Source: Photobacterium halotolerans DSM 18316
GTDB taxonomy: Bacteria; Pseudomonadota; Gammaproteobacteria; Enterobacterales; Vibrionaceae
DNA length: 64,000 nucleotides
Assembly (NCBI RefSeq): GCF_000425165.1
Contig: NZ_AULG01000013.1
Coordinates: forward strand, 62,001-126,000
Direction: 5' to 3'
Positions 51,714 through 60,651 of the stretch are shown here, one piece after another. Position 1 is the first letter of the stretch; every line of letters begins with the position of its first letter. A program made the position numbers and the translations under genes. Under the pieces are notes generated by a model. That model saw only the letters and a list, made by a program, of their open reading frames with translations, ran no database searches and had not been told where the DNA came from.

Positions 51714-51745
51714 AAACAGCCAGCCTCAGACTGGCTGTTTTTTTG
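51714..51745 (+). terminator. Terminator after the DMT transporter gene
   Basis: AAACAGCCAG/CTGGCTGTTT stem with loop CCTCAGA, followed by a T-run. Confidence 0.9.
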
Positions 51746-51870
51746 GTACCCGGATTAAATGGCTGATGGTGAGCCTTCATTTTACCAACCAGATGACATC
51801 TCATATCAGTGGGTACTGAGATATTACATGTGCTCATGAAGTGATCGTGGGCGCTGTACCGGGCTTAAAG

Positions 51871-52872
51871 CTAACTCACCGTAAGAACAATTTTTCCAAT
51901 ATGCTTGCCGGATTCCATCATTGCATGTGCGCGCGCGGCTTCGTGTAACGGGAACGTGCTGTGAATGATGGGATGACATCGACCTGCATTGAGAATCGGC
52001 CAGATATTTTTAAGCAAGTCGTTGGCAATTTCGGCTTTTTCGGCCGAAGTCCGTGCTCGCATAGTTGAACCAGTGACAACTGCCCGCTTCAACGCGAGTT
52101 CTTGCAGATTCACTCGCTCTGCACAGACTCCGCCAAGGAAACCAATGATTACCAGCCGGCCATCCATTCCCAAACTCCGCATATTTCCAGAGAAATAGGA
52201 TGCACCCATTATATCGAGAATGATATCAACGCCACGGCCATCCGTTTGCTTCAAAATGAAATCGGAAAAATCAGTTTTCCGGTAGTTGATAGGGGTAGCG
52301 CCAAGATCTGCGATTACATCGCATTTATCATCTGATCCAGCCGTCGCATATGCCTCGATACCGAATTCGCGGCATAGCATCAACGCGGTTGTGCCGATGC
52401 CACTTGTCCCGCCGTGAATCAGAACACTCTGACCTTGCTTTGCGCCACCGAGCTTGAATAAGTTTGCCCAGACTGTGAACAGGGTTTCGGGAAGAGCCGC
52501 CGCCGCTGTCATTGACATGCCGTCCGGCACTGGCAGTGTCTGGCTTTCTGGCACAGTACAATATTCACCATAGCCACCGCCATTAGTCAGTGCGCATACT
52601 CGGTCACCAATCTGTACGCCCGTAACACCTTCTCCAATTGATGAAACCGTTCCGGCAACCTCAAGGCCAGGAATTGGAGTGACGCCTTCAGGCATTGGGT
52701 AATGACCCTGGCGTTGAATGACGTCAGGACGATTAACACCTGCGGCCTCGACCCGAACCAAGATTTCCCCGGTCTTTGGCACCGGAATCGTTGTCTCAAG
52801 GGGCGTTAAAACCTCTGGCCCGCCAGGCTCAGAGATTTCAATGACAGTCATTTTATTCGCAGTATGTAACAT
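51871..52872 (-). CDS. NAD(P)H quinone oxidoreductase (zeta-crystallin/PIG3 type)
   Basis: A 333-residue medium-chain reductase. The N-terminal GroES-like domain has GVNRPDVIQRQGHYPMP and GLEVAGTVSSIG. The Rossmann domain has VLIHGGTSGIGTTALMLC, typical of PIG3-like NADPH quinone reductases without zinc cysteines. AAGGACTGACGTAC precedes the ATG. It follows the LuxR relic and hchA on the same strand, so it may belong to an aldehyde/electrophile stress group. Confidence 0.9.
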   Translation of the reverse strand: MLHTANKMTVIEISEPGGPEVLTPLETTIPVPKTGEILVRVEAAGVNRPDVIQRQGHYPMPEGVTPIPGLEVAGTVSSIGEGVTGVQIGDRVCALTNGGGYGEYCTVPESQTLPVPDGMSMTAAAALPETLFTVWANLFKLGGAKQGQSVLIHGGTSGIGTTALMLCREFGIEAYATAGSDDKCDVIADLGATPINYRKTDFSDFILKQTDGRGVDIILDIMGASYFSGNMRSLGMDGRLVIIGFLGGVCAERVNLQELALKRAVVTGSTMRARTSAEKAEIANDLLKNIWPILNAGRCHPIIHSTFPLHEAARAHAMMESGKHIGKIVLTVS

Positions 52873-53054
52873 GTACGTCAGTCCTTATGATTTCGTTTTT
52901 CGTTGAATATTCCAATCACATTCTGTCTCATCACTAACCATTTTTCTGCACGTTGCAGCACGTACCCTCTTACAGGGAGGGAGCTCAGCTTCCACCACGT
53001 TTAGGATCGCATCGATCATTTCAATAGGCATGTGTTGTTTATTGAGTGCGCGGA

Positions 53055-53195
53055 TCACCCCTCGATGTCACCATTACGAATCGCCATTCTGATGGCTTCA
53101 GCGGTGGTTGCCACACCAAGACGAAGACGGGCCCGGCGGAGGTGGTTTTCTACCGTGCGTATGGATAGCCCAAGAGTAGCTGCAATGTCAGATTT
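53055..53195 (-). pseudogene. Truncated LuxR-type helix-turn-helix
   Basis: A minus-strand fragment reading KSDIAATLGLSIRTVENHLR, then RARLRLGVATTAEAIRMA and a stop. This is the recognition and dimer helices of a LuxR/NarL-type regulator. The upstream part of the frame overlaps the end of hchA and does not look like LuxR, so the N-terminal domains are gone. It is a relic lying between hchA and the quinone reductase gene. Confidence 0.7.
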
Positions 53196-53250
53196 CGACC
53201 GCCTCCAATGATCATTGCAGCTCGAATTGCATCGTCTGCTGGCATAGGTA

Positions 53251-54114
53251 TTACTCTTTGCCAATCTCGTCAAGCAGAGCTTTGGCTGCAAGTTTCCCGA
53301 GATTATTCCCGGCGAGGGGGCTATCGCCCGTCAGCATCTTCCGGTCCTGATGCGTTGCACCTGAAATATCCGTATTCACAATGTCGAAGCCAAGCGCTTT
53401 CAGCTTTTCTCCGAATTTCCATGTCAAATGACCGGGCATGTAGCCAATGTCCGGAGTCTGGGCGTCGAGATCATCAGGAAAAGCACAAATCTTGTAACCT
53501 GCAAAGTTTGGGTTGTTGCCAACAGAAAGAAAGGCGGCGGGTCCATGACAGAGTGATATCATGAACTTGTCATTGGCATTAGCCCATTCAAGCACGGCTT
53601 TCATCTCTGGGCTTTCAGGCAGACCGATTAACGCACCATGGCCTCCGGGAATGAACACCCCAATATAGTCGGAATCATCGCCAAGCGCTTTTTCGACAAC
53701 GTCTGCAAGCTTCAAAGGTTTCTTGAACTGGTCACGATATTGGGCGAAGAGTCCCTTTATTTCTTCGTCTTCCGATGGCATCGCCCAGAACTCAAATTTA
53801 ACCGGGTTGCCAGAAAGCGTAGCGACATCGAAAGAAAAACCGGCTTTGTTCAGATGATACATCGGCAGAAGCGTTTCCACGGGGTGGTTTCCCGTCGAAA
53901 ACATGGTGCCATTCTCTGTAAGCAGATAGCGTTCGTCTGCTCCAACCATCAGGATCTTCCAGCGACCGCCAGTGTAAGGGTCTGGATAGTTTGCATCGCT
54001 CAGATCAGATTTAGGTGAAGTAAACTGGCTCAGTGAATAGGGCGAGGGGAAGAACGCATTGTCTTCCGCTGGATCTGGAGTCGGGCGTTTATTGTCAGAT
54101 TGCACATTCGTCAT
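53251..54114 (-). CDS. hchA: Hsp31-type glyoxalase III/chaperone HchA
   Basis: A 287-residue DJ-1/PfpI superfamily protein, recognisable as HchA along its length: [15 protein letters not shown], the [20 protein letters not shown] block with the catalytic glutamate, [15 protein letters not shown], the nucleophile in [13 protein letters not shown] and the C-terminal [19 protein letters not shown]. Family members convert methylglyoxal to lactate without glutathione and act as holding chaperones. AACCCATTGAGC and GGAGGCAGCC lie upstream of the ATG. Confidence 0.93.
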   Translation of the reverse strand: MTNVQSDNKRPTPDPAEDNAFFPSPYSLSQFTSPKSDLSDANYPDPYTGGRWKILMVGADERYLLTENGTMFSTGNHPVETLLPMYHLNKAGFSFDVATLSGNPVKFEFWAMPSEDEEIKGLFAQYRDQFKKPLKLADVVEKALGDDSDYIGVFIPGGHGALIGLPESPEMKAVLEWANANDKFMISLCHGPAAFLSVGNNPNFAGYKICAFPDDLDAQTPDIGYMPGHLTWKFGEKLKALGFDIVNTDISGATHQDRKMLTGDSPLAGNNLGKLAAKALLDEIGKE

Positions 54115-54368
54115 GGCTGCCTCCGGTGCTCAATGGGATTGACCATCTAACTATAGAAGGCTGAACCAAACAGTAAATGGGGGATATCCCTCAATATGGC
54201 AGCACGATGCCGCTGCCAAAGGATCTGATGAAGCAGATAAATAGCTGCGCCTGCGCCGGTATTGATAGTGTGACTATGATGCGATATCACAGAATCTGGT
54301 TTTTACACTTCGTTAACATTGTGCCGTGTTTTAGAGTTATTGCTTGGTGACGGTATCAGGACAATGCA

Positions 54369-54872
54369 ATGAAAACTCTGGAACAGCAATTGACCCAATA
54401 TGCGCTCTATCATCGTTCAAAGCGCAATATACACACGCACTTTGTCGGTATCCCCTTGATTGTTTTTGCCGTGATCTGCCTGTTTGCCAGAGTAGCGTTT
54501 TCATTAGGGGAGATGGAGTTCAATGGTGCTTATGTTGCCGTGGCATCGAGTGTGCTCTACTACTTGCGCCTCAGTGTGCCGATGGGCCTGATGATGGCGT
54601 TTGTGCTGTCAGTGATGACCATGGCGGCTGTGCCGATTGCTGCGCTGCCCTTATTGGGCTGGCTGGGTTTCAGCCTTAGCCTGTTCTTCCTGGGTTGGGT
54701 GATTCAGTTTATTGGCCATTATTTTGAAGGCAAGAAGCCTGCCTTTATTGATGATCTTGCCGGCCTGATCATTGGCCCCTTGTTCGTCCTGGCTGAAGTG
54801 CTTTTTTTGCTGGGATGGTTTAGATCACTGGAAAAGCATATTGAACAGCATGCCGGACCTGTCAAGCCTTAA
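54369..54872 (+). CDS. Mpo1-like membrane protein (DUF962)
   Basis: A 167-residue membrane protein of the Mpo1/YGL010W family, whose yeast member is an iron-dependent 2-hydroxy fatty acid dioxygenase. Conserved histidines lie in YHRSKRNIHTHFVGIPLIV near the N-terminus and in QFIGHYFEGKKPAFIDD. Four to five hydrophobic helices are present. The bacterial role is not established; fatty-acid alpha-oxidation is a reasonable guess. Confidence 0.85.
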   Translation: MKTLEQQLTQYALYHRSKRNIHTHFVGIPLIVFAVICLFARVAFSLGEMEFNGAYVAVASSVLYYLRLSVPMGLMMAFVLSVMTMAAVPIAALPLLGWLGFSLSLFFLGWVIQFIGHYFEGKKPAFIDDLAGLIIGPLFVLAEVLFLLGWFRSLEKHIEQHAGPVKP

Positions 54873-55189
54873 CTCTTTATGCCTTGACTCATTAAGCCTT
54901 AGAAAGAGAGCAAGGGCACTGCCCGGTTATTTTGCGGCTTGTCTGTGAAAATGCACTATTGTTAACACTGCTGGGTTAACAGTGCAGGGTGTGTGGGTTT
55001 CTGGTTAACCATGCCCATTTTACCTTTCTCTATTTTCTCTATTTTCTCTCGTCGATCTCCCTCACATTGTTGACACTTCTGACTGTCGATATTTACTCCC
55101 TGTTAACAACTCCCTTGTTTTTGGTCTTTTTAAGGTCTATTTTTATCTTATTGATTAATTATTGTTGACAATATGCATTGGTTGGATGG
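54873..55189. other. Gene-free region ahead of the propionate regulator
   Basis: About 300 bases with several GTTAAC motifs, including an imperfect inverted repeat (TGCACTATTGTTAACAC... GTTAACAGTGCA, 54952-54984). A short direct repeat of TCTATTTTCTC lies near 55030. No open frame of note. It likely holds the promoter of the GntR gene. Confidence 0.4.
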
Positions 55190-55225
55190 ATGGAAAGTGT
55201 TGTGAGTATTGATATTGTAGACAAT
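55161..55225. promoter_or_regulatory. Pair of palindromic operators at the GntR gene
   Basis: ATTGTTGACAAT (55161-55172) and ATTGTAGACAAT (55214-55225) are both ATTGT-N2-ACAAT palindromes flanking the probable start of the GntR gene. Such TTGTNNACAA sites are typical of FadR/VanR-type GntR proteins, so autoregulation is likely. Confidence 0.65.
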
Positions 55226-55921
55226 GTGCAAGATCCCACGCTGACTATGAGCGGTAAAGCTGATCCTGTAAAAGAGCCGACCAAATCCAACAGTTTGCTG
55301 GAAGTGCTGGTCGAGCGCATCGTCACCGGGGTTTTTCCTGCCGGCAGTAAGATATCTGAACCTGAACTGGCCCGTCAGTTTGCCGTCAGCCGTGGCCCGC
55401 TGCGTGAAGCCATGATGCGGGTTGAAGCCTTGGGTTTGGTCGAGCGTATTCCCCATGTCGGCGCCCGGGTCGTTGCACTCAGTCCGCAGAAGCTGGCAGA
55501 AATTTATGCTGTGCGGGAAGCGCTGGAAGGCATGGCGGCGCGTCAGGCCTGTGAAAAAATCACTGACGAAGAAATTGCCGGGCTGGAGGCCTTATTGCAA
55601 ACCCATCAGACCCATATTGAGCAGGTTGATGGTGCTTCCTATTTTCACCAGCACGGTGACTTCGATTTCCACTACCGGATCATCAAAGCCAGTCGAAACA
55701 GCAAGTTAATCAGCTTGTTGTGCGATGAGCTTTACCACCTGCTGCGTATGTACCGTTATCAGTCACCGCGTTCGCATTCACGTCCGGAGCGGGCACTGAA
55801 CGAGCACACACAGATTCTGGCAGCGATACGGGATCGCGACGGGGAACTGGCTGAAATGCTGATGCGCCGCCACATCATGCGCAGCAGAACTCTGATCGAA
55901 AGCCAGTTAAACAAGGACTGA
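55190..55921 (+). CDS. GntR-family regulator of the methylcitrate genes
   Basis: A 243-residue FadR/VanR-subfamily repressor. The winged helix (about residues 35-100) has GSKISEPELARQFAVSRGPLREAMMR. The helical FCD ligand domain has REALEGMAARQACE and metal-binding-type histidines (HGDFDFHYRI). Immediately upstream of prpB, it is the usual regulator of prp genes in Shewanella and Vibrio relatives. The start is uncertain: ATG at 55190 is chosen, but an upstream TTG (55178) or ATG at 55247 are possible, the last leaving both operators outside the gene. Confidence 0.85.
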   Translation: MESVVSIDIVDNVQDPTLTMSGKADPVKEPTKSNSLLEVLVERIVTGVFPAGSKISEPELARQFAVSRGPLREAMMRVEALGLVERIPHVGARVVALSPQKLAEIYAVREALEGMAARQACEKITDEEIAGLEALLQTHQTHIEQVDGASYFHQHGDFDFHYRIIKASRNSKLISLLCDELYHLLRMYRYQSPRSHSRPERALNEHTQILAAIRDRDGELAEMLMRRHIMRSRTLIESQLNKD

Positions 55922-55975
55922 TACTCAGCAGACTGCGTTCTGCCGGGTAATTCTTACAACAACAAGGAGCATGTT

Positions 55976-56845
55976 ATGAAGCCAGGACAGCGTTTCCGTC
56001 AGGCTGTTGCAGACAACCACCCGCTGCAGGTGGTGGGGACGATCAATCCATACTGCGCCATGATGGCAAAACAGGTGGGTCACCAGGCGATTTACCTGTC
56101 TGGCGGCGGGATCGCCAATGCCTCTTATGGTCTGCCGGATTTGGGGATCACTACCCTGAATGATGTGACGGAAGACGTGCGCCGGATCACCGCCGCCTGT
56201 GATCTGCCGCTGCTGGTGGATATCGATACCGGTTTTGGCGGCGCATTCAATATTGCCCGCACCATTCGTGAAATGGAGCGGGCCGGAGCTGCTGCGGTCC
56301 ATATGGAAGATCAGGTGGCGCAGAAACGCTGCGGGCACCGTCCGAATAAAGCCATTGTCAGCCAGGCTGAGATGGTCGATCGCATCAAAGCGGCCGTTGA
56401 TGCCCGTCAGGATGACAGCTTTGTCATTATGGCCCGTACCGATGCACTGGCCGTTGAAGGGATGGATGCCGCGATAGAGCGGGCCATTGCCTGTGTGGAA
56501 GCCGGTGCCGATATGATTTTCCCGGAAGCCATGATTTCGCTCGAGCAGTACCGCCAGTTTGTGGATGCAGTCAAAGTGCCCGTGCTGGCCAATATCACGG
56601 AATTCGGTGCCACGCCGCTGTTTTCCTGCGAAGAGCTGGCCGGGCAGGGAGTCGGCATGGTGCTTTATCCGCTGTCAGCCTTTCGTGCCATGAACAAAGC
56701 GGCATTGAATGTGTATCAGCACCTGCTGACAGACGGTCATCAGCGCAACGTGGTTGATCAGATGCAAACCCGCGAAGAGCTTTATGACTATCTTGGCTAC
56801 CATGAATATGAGCAGACGCTGGACAAACTCTTCAGCGGCCAGTGA
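55976..56845 (+). CDS. prpB: 2-methylisocitrate lyase
   Basis: A 289-residue PrpB, which cleaves 2-methylisocitrate to pyruvate and succinate. Visible are [21 protein letters not shown], the metal-binding [18 protein letters not shown] and the active-site loop [29 protein letters not shown] precedes the ATG. It is the first enzyme gene of the locus; three palindromic repeats separate it from prpC. Confidence 0.96.
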   Translation: MKPGQRFRQAVADNHPLQVVGTINPYCAMMAKQVGHQAIYLSGGGIANASYGLPDLGITTLNDVTEDVRRITAACDLPLLVDIDTGFGGAFNIARTIREMERAGAAAVHMEDQVAQKRCGHRPNKAIVSQAEMVDRIKAAVDARQDDSFVIMARTDALAVEGMDAAIERAIACVEAGADMIFPEAMISLEQYRQFVDAVKVPVLANITEFGATPLFSCEELAGQGVGMVLYPLSAFRAMNKAALNVYQHLLTDGHQRNVVDQMQTREELYDYLGYHEYEQTLDKLFSGQ

Positions 56846-56862
56846 CAACGTGCACAAATATT

Positions 56863-56973
56863 CCCTCCCCTTGGCAAGGGGAGGGTTAGGGTGGGGTTCG
56901 CAGGGTGTGCGCAGATTCAGAGATTGTGCCCGGTAACCCCTCCTAGCCTCCCCCTTGAAAAGGGGGAGGAACG
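56863..56973. repeat. Palindromic repeat unit, copy 4 (prpB-prpC gap)
   Basis: First of three tandem units between prpB and prpC, beginning 17 bases after the prpB stop. It has the same two-hairpin layout as the other copies. The first hairpin, without a T-run, could still trim or protect the prpB mRNA end. Confidence 0.92.
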
Positions 56974-57002
56974 GTACTGAGTTTGTTGTTAACACGAATA
57001 TT

Positions 57003-57114
57003 CCCTCCCCTTGGCAAGGGGAGGGCTAGGGTGGGGTTCGTAGGGTGTGCGCAGATTCAGAGATTGTGCCCGGTAACCTCCTCCTAGCCTCCCCCTTGAA
57101 AAGGGGGGAGGAAC
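57003..57114. repeat. Palindromic repeat unit, copy 5 (prpB-prpC gap)
   Basis: Second tandem unit, about 140 bases after copy 4. The linker GGTACTGAGTTTGTTGTTAA is the same on both of its sides, so the array grew by duplication of unit plus linker. Confidence 0.92.
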
Positions 57115-57144
57115 GGTACTGAGTTTGTTGTTAACACGAATATT

Positions 57145-57254
57145 CCCTCCCCTTGGCAAGGGGAGGGCTAGGGTGGGGTTCGTAGGGTGTGCGCAGATTC
57201 AGAGATTGTGCCCGGTAACCCCCTCCTAGCCTCCCCCTTGAAAAGGGGGAGGGA
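57145..57254. repeat. Palindromic repeat unit, copy 6 (prpB-prpC gap)
   Basis: Third tandem unit, differing from copy 5 at only a few bases and ending about 80 bases before the ribosome-binding site of prpC. Confidence 0.92.
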
Positions 57255-57346
57255 CAGAAAGCATTCATACAACAGAAAAAGAGAAGGCGTACGAAGTGAG
57301 CGTCTAAATCCAATAACGTGACGACCAGCAACAAAAGGAGCCTGTA

Positions 57347-58534
57347 ATGACTGCGACACAATCAGTGACAGCGGACAATGAAAACACGGCAAACAAGGAC
57401 AGTTCACTCAACAAGCCACTGGGCGGGGCAGGTCTGCGCGGTCAGAGTGCCGGCAGCACCGCACTATGTACCGTGGGCAAAACCGGTACCGGCCTGACAT
57501 ACCGTGGTTATGACATCACGGATCTGGCGCACAATGCCCAGTTCGAAGAAGTGGCTTATCTGCTGCTGAAAGGCAAACTGCCGACCCAGGCAGAGCTGGA
57601 TCAGTATAAAGCGACACTGAAAGCCAAACGCGGCCTGCCCGATGCATTGAAAACCGTGCTGGAAGCGATTCCGGCACAGGCACACCCGATGGACGTGATG
57701 CGTACCGGCTGCTCCATGCTGGGTAACCTGGATCAGGAAACGGATTTCAGCCAGCAGGCAGACAAAACCGACACGTTACTGGCCATGCTGCCGGCAATCA
57801 TCTGCTACTGGTACCGTTACAGTCACGACGGGGTGCGCATCGATACCGCCAGTTCTGAGCAGGACTGTACCGGCGGCTATTTTCTGGAAATGCTGACCGG
57901 CAAGGCGCCGTCGGAGCTGCACAAGCAGGTCATGCATTGCTCGCTGATCCTCTATGCCGAGCATGAGTTCAATGCCTCGACCTTCACCGCGCGTGTCTGC
58001 GCTTCCACGCTGTCTGATCTGCATTCGTGCATTACGGCAGCGATCGGCAGCCTGCGCGGCCCGCTGCACGGCGGAGCCAACGAAGCGGCGATGGCGATGA
58101 TCGAACACTGGAAAACCCCGGACGAAGCGGAAAGCCATATCCTCACCATGCTGGCGAACAAAGACAAAATCATGGGCTTTGGGCATGCAATTTATCGCGA
58201 CTCAGACCCGCGTAACGCGCTGATCAAAGAGTGGGCGCGCAGGTTGTCGGCCGATGCCGGTGATGCCCATTTATATGCTGTGTCCGAGCGGGTGGAAGCG
58301 GTGATGAAACGCGAAAAAGGCCTGTTTGCCAATGCGGACTTTTTCCATGCATCGGCATATCACTTTATGGGCATTCCCACCAAATTGTTTACGCCAATCT
58401 TTGTCATGAGCCGCGTCACCGGCTGGGCCGCGCATGTTTATGAGCAGCGTGAGAATAACCGCATCATCCGGCCGAGCGCAGATTATATCGGCCCGGATCA
58501 TCAGGACTGGCTGCCGATAGACCAACGCCGCTGA
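57347..58534 (+). CDS. prpC: 2-methylcitrate synthase
   Basis: A 395-residue citrate-synthase-fold enzyme that condenses propionyl-CoA with oxaloacetate. The catalytic residues are in LHGGANEAAMAMIEHW (histidine), MGFGHAIYRDSDPR (histidine) and the late FTPIFVMSRVTGWAAHVYEQ region. It has a polar N-terminal extension of about 25 residues compared with typical PrpC. The AAAAGGAGCCTGTA site fixes the ATG. Confidence 0.95.
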   Translation: MTATQSVTADNENTANKDSSLNKPLGGAGLRGQSAGSTALCTVGKTGTGLTYRGYDITDLAHNAQFEEVAYLLLKGKLPTQAELDQYKATLKAKRGLPDALKTVLEAIPAQAHPMDVMRTGCSMLGNLDQETDFSQQADKTDTLLAMLPAIICYWYRYSHDGVRIDTASSEQDCTGGYFLEMLTGKAPSELHKQVMHCSLILYAEHEFNASTFTARVCASTLSDLHSCITAAIGSLRGPLHGGANEAAMAMIEHWKTPDEAESHILTMLANKDKIMGFGHAIYRDSDPRNALIKEWARRLSADAGDAHLYAVSERVEAVMKREKGLFANADFFHASAYHFMGIPTKLFTPIFVMSRVTGWAAHVYEQRENNRIIRPSADYIGPDHQDWLPIDQRR

Positions 58535-58594
58535 TACTCCCTCCCTTGAAAGGGAATCGAAACAATATCGACTCAGAAGTAAAAGGAAAGATGA

Positions 58595-60046
58595 ATGAGC
58601 CTCAACGTTGAACTGAATGAACGCCCGCAGCCGGATGCACTGCTGGTAAAAATTGCCGATTATGTGGCCAATAGCGAAATTACCTCAGCCGAGGCCTATA
58701 ACACCGCCCGTAACTGCCTGATGGATACCCTGGGCTGTGGCCTGCTGGCGCTGCGCTTCCCTGAATGCACCAAGCATCTGGGCCCGACTGTGCCGGGTAC
58801 AACTGTACTGAACGGCGCGCGTGTACCGGGCACCTCCCACGAACTGGACCCGATCACCGCTGCGTTTAACATTGGCTGCATCATTCGCTGGCTGGATTTC
58901 AACGATACCTGGCTGGCCGCAGAATGGGGCCATCCGTCTGACAACCTGGGCGGTATTCTGGCTACGGCCGATTACCTGAGCCGTGTCGCTGTTTCGGAAG
59001 GCAAAGCGCCGCTGACCATGCGTGACGTGCTGACCGCCATGATCAAAGCCCATGAAATTCAGGGCGTTCTGGCGCTGGAAAACAGCTATAACCGCGTAGG
59101 TCTGGATCATGTGTTGCTGGTGCGTGTGGCATCGACGGCTGTGGTGACTAAGATGCTGGGCGGAAATCGCGATCAGATCATAGATGCCGTGTCCCAGGCC
59201 TGGGTCGATGGTTGTGCGCTGCGCACCTATCGTCACGCGCCGAATGCCGGCTCCCGTAAGTCGTGGGCCGCGGGTGACGCTACCTCCCGTGCCGTGCGTC
59301 TGGCAATGATCACCATGAAAGGCGAAATGGGTCTGCCGTCAGTGCTGACCGCACCTAAATGGGGCTATTACGATGTGCTGTTCAACGGTCAGCCGTTCAG
59401 GTTGAATCAGGATTTTGGCAGCTACGTGATGGAAAATGTGCTGTTTAAGATTTCTTTCCCGGCAGAGTTCCACGCCCAGACAGCGGTAGAGTGTGCGGTG
59501 ACGCTGCATGATCAGGTGAAGGACCGTCTGGACGACATCGAGCGTATCGAAGTGACCACGCACGAATCTGCCATTCGCATTATTTCCAAATCCGGCGATC
59601 TGGCCAATCCTGCCGACCGCGATCACTGCCTGCAGTACATGATTGCTGTGCCTCTGATTCACGGCGATCTGATTGCGGAGCACTATGAAGATGACTTCCA
59701 CCGTGGCGACAGCCGTATCGATGTGCTGCGCAGCAAAATGGAAATCATTGAAGATAAGCGTTACAGCGCCGAATATATGGAGTCAGACAAGCGCTCGATT
59801 GCCAATGCTATTCAGATTTTCTTCAGCGATGGCACCAGCACCGAGAAGGTCTCGGTCGAGTACCCGATTGGTCACCGCCGCCGTCGTGAAGAAGGCATTC
59901 CTGTGCTGGAGCGTAAGTTCAGACGCAACCTGCTGACCCGCTTCCCACAGGGCATGAGCGATAAGATTGTTGAGCTCTGCAGTGATCAGGCCAGGCTGGA
60001 AGCAACCCCGGTGAATGAGTTTATGGCGCTGTTTGTCATTAACTGA
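58595..60046 (+). CDS. prpD: 2-methylcitrate dehydratase
   Basis: A 483-residue PrpD (MmgE/PrpD family), which dehydrates 2-methylcitrate to 2-methyl-cis-aconitate. Typical stretches are [40 protein letters not shown] and [18 protein letters not shown]. Full family length. AAGGAAAGATGA precedes the ATG. The locus therefore uses prpD rather than the acnD-prpF pair; a hydratase to make methylisocitrate (for example AcnB) must be encoded elsewhere. Confidence 0.96.
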   Translation: MSLNVELNERPQPDALLVKIADYVANSEITSAEAYNTARNCLMDTLGCGLLALRFPECTKHLGPTVPGTTVLNGARVPGTSHELDPITAAFNIGCIIRWLDFNDTWLAAEWGHPSDNLGGILATADYLSRVAVSEGKAPLTMRDVLTAMIKAHEIQGVLALENSYNRVGLDHVLLVRVASTAVVTKMLGGNRDQIIDAVSQAWVDGCALRTYRHAPNAGSRKSWAAGDATSRAVRLAMITMKGEMGLPSVLTAPKWGYYDVLFNGQPFRLNQDFGSYVMENVLFKISFPAEFHAQTAVECAVTLHDQVKDRLDDIERIEVTTHESAIRIISKSGDLANPADRDHCLQYMIAVPLIHGDLIAEHYEDDFHRGDSRIDVLRSKMEIIEDKRYSAEYMESDKRSIANAIQIFFSDGTSTEKVSVEYPIGHRRRREEGIPVLERKFRRNLLTRFPQGMSDKIVELCSDQARLEATPVNEFMALFVIN

Positions 60047-60075
60047 TCACAACGGGAAATTGTCCGTCTGTAACA

Positions 60076-60106
60076 GAAACCGGCGTACTGAGCGCCGGTT
60101 TTTTTG
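60076..60106 (+). terminator. Terminator of the prp genes
   Basis: AAACCGGCG/CGCCGGTTT stem with loop TACTGAG, followed by a T-run, 30 bases after the prpD stop. Confidence 0.92.
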
Positions 60107-60160
60107 TCTGTTTTTGTTAATCACACTTATCGCATTCATCACACAGGACAAGGTAGCCCA

Positions 60161-60397
60161 TCAGTGAAGGACGGGCTGGGAAATGGCTTTTTTCAATTGT
60201 TCAAGTACATACTCAGCAGATACCAGAATCACAAACGTCACTGTGGGTAACCGAAATGTGCTGTCTGTCACCGGCATTGCCGGAAAAACCTGACTCATCG
60301 GCCAGCGTGGCGGCGCCAATGTCTGATGGTTGGTATCACTGGATCTTGGACTGCACTCTGTTAATTCCAGATGCAGTCTGGGTAGTTGCGTCAGCAT
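60161..60397 (-). CDS. Small hypothetical ORF
   Basis: A 78-residue minus-strand frame starting MLTQLPRLHLELTEC and ending VILVSAEYVLEQLKKAISQP. A good ribosome-binding site (TTGAGGTGAGC) lies just before the ATG. I recognise no family. It is the only candidate gene in the roughly 600 bases between prpD and menF; the overlapping plus-strand frames lack comparable start signals. Confidence 0.3.
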   Translation of the reverse strand: MLTQLPRLHLELTECSPRSSDTNHQTLAPPRWPMSQVFPAMPVTDSTFRLPTVTFVILVSAEYVLEQLKKAISQPVLH

Positions 60398-60651
60398 GCT
60401 CACCTCAATTTACAGGCAGGAGTCTTCCTGTCATCCCTCAAAAAATAAACGCACTGAAAGTAAGGCTAATGGCTCTCTTGCTATTGATATAAGGACGAAA
60501 AAGCGAACTTCAAGTCTCCGCACTCAGCTTCTTTATTGTTCAGGATAAAAAATGAAAACAATATTGATCTGGTGCATCTCAGGGCAGTTGACTGAGCAGT
60601 AGAATGCGGGCTGAGTTCGGCTGATTTCCAATTCTGCTCTGTGAGGTCAAG

